From CAVXJN01 sp963773585 (GTDB taxonomy: Bacteria > Pseudomonadota > Gammaproteobacteria > JASBUN01), in the NCBI GenBank assembly GCA_963773585.1, contig CAVZBR010000004.1, forward strand, positions 1,207,152 to 1,271,151: 64,000 nt of DNA, given 5' to 3'. Position 1 is the stretch's first letter. Each line of letters opens with the position of its first letter. The notes beneath the pieces are model-generated. The model was not told where the DNA came from. It searched no databases and was given only the letters and a program-made list of their open reading frames with translations. The position numbers were made by a program, and so were the translations under genes. Positions 63,992 to 64,000 of the stretch are shown here, piece after piece.

Positions 63992-64000
63992 CCTTCGGGT

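Overview
This 64 kb window is one chromosomal stretch of a GC-rich gammaproteobacterium. The gene set (ampDE, phoBR, rppH-ptsP, anmK-mepM-tyrS, birA-coaX, thrU-tyrU-glyT-thrT-tuf-secE-nusG-rplKAJ) and the 16S sequence fit Gammaproteobacteria outside the enterics. Two PEP-CTERM proteins imply an exosortase system elsewhere in the genome and suggest an environmental, biofilm- or floc-forming lineage, perhaps near Chromatiales or related unplaced orders. I cannot place the genus without a 16S search.

Layout. 1-4.5 kb: cpdA (cut by the left edge), an O-methyltransferase, a small conserved-looking protein, argA and argE. 4.5-7.7 kb: a CULT (cereblon-type ligand-binding) protein, then a GNAT/C39-peptidase fusion followed by an RLAN/RimK ATP-grasp ligase, a little-studied peptide-ligation-type cassette. 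7.7-10.8 kb: phoB-phoR-phoU with a Pho box. 10.8-15.9 kb: an SH3/coiled-coil membrane protein, a YbaK-HDOD fusion, ampD-ampE and a ROK sugar kinase. 15.9-23.2 kb: cobalamin functions, with a cobalamin riboswitch ahead of tonB, a PduO-type adenosyltransferase and a ketopantoate-reductase-like gene, plus btuCD-like transport genes and two MBL hydrolases. 23.4-28.5 kb: rppH-ptsP, an A-type Fe-S carrier overlapping an ATP-grasp ligase, and yggX. 28.6-32.5 kb: an ECF sigma factor with a DsrE-fused anti-sigma-like partner, a TlpA-like thioredoxin, hemJ and clcA. 32.6-36.8 kb: a candidate small RNA, argC, a DUF6776-like protein, a bactofilin, IscR-box-controlled erpA and citrate synthase. 36.8-42.9 kb: a cytochrome c-FTR1 iron permease with a Fur-like box, anmK, an M23 endopeptidase and tyrS.

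43.0-48.6 kb is a complete rrn operon (16S, tRNA-Ile, tRNA-Ala, 23S, 5S) with P1/P2-like promoters, boxA elements, a terminator-like switchable hairpin in the spacer, and a final terminator. 48.6-51.7 kb is accessory DNA: a stray 32-nt copy of the 23S 3' region, a possible IS remnant, and two PEP-CTERM genes, each preceded by a sigma-54-type -24/-12 element. 51.9-57.6 kb: an M61 peptidase, a Sel1-repeat protein, birA, coaX and a SPOR-like protein. 57.6-64 kb: the tRNA-tuf-secE-nusG-rplKAJ region, with a ugd gene inserted on the opposite strand between the first and second tRNA.

The main themes are metal and cofactor handling (B12 uptake and adenosylation, Fe-S carriers, Fe2+ permease, YggX, HemJ), cell-wall recycling (AmpD, AmpE, AnmK, M23), arginine synthesis, and the translation core. 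The least explained parts are the GNAT-C39/RLAN-RimK cassette with its neighbouring CULT protein, the sigma/DsrE-anti-sigma pair, the small RNA candidate, and the sigma-54-linked PEP-CTERM pair.
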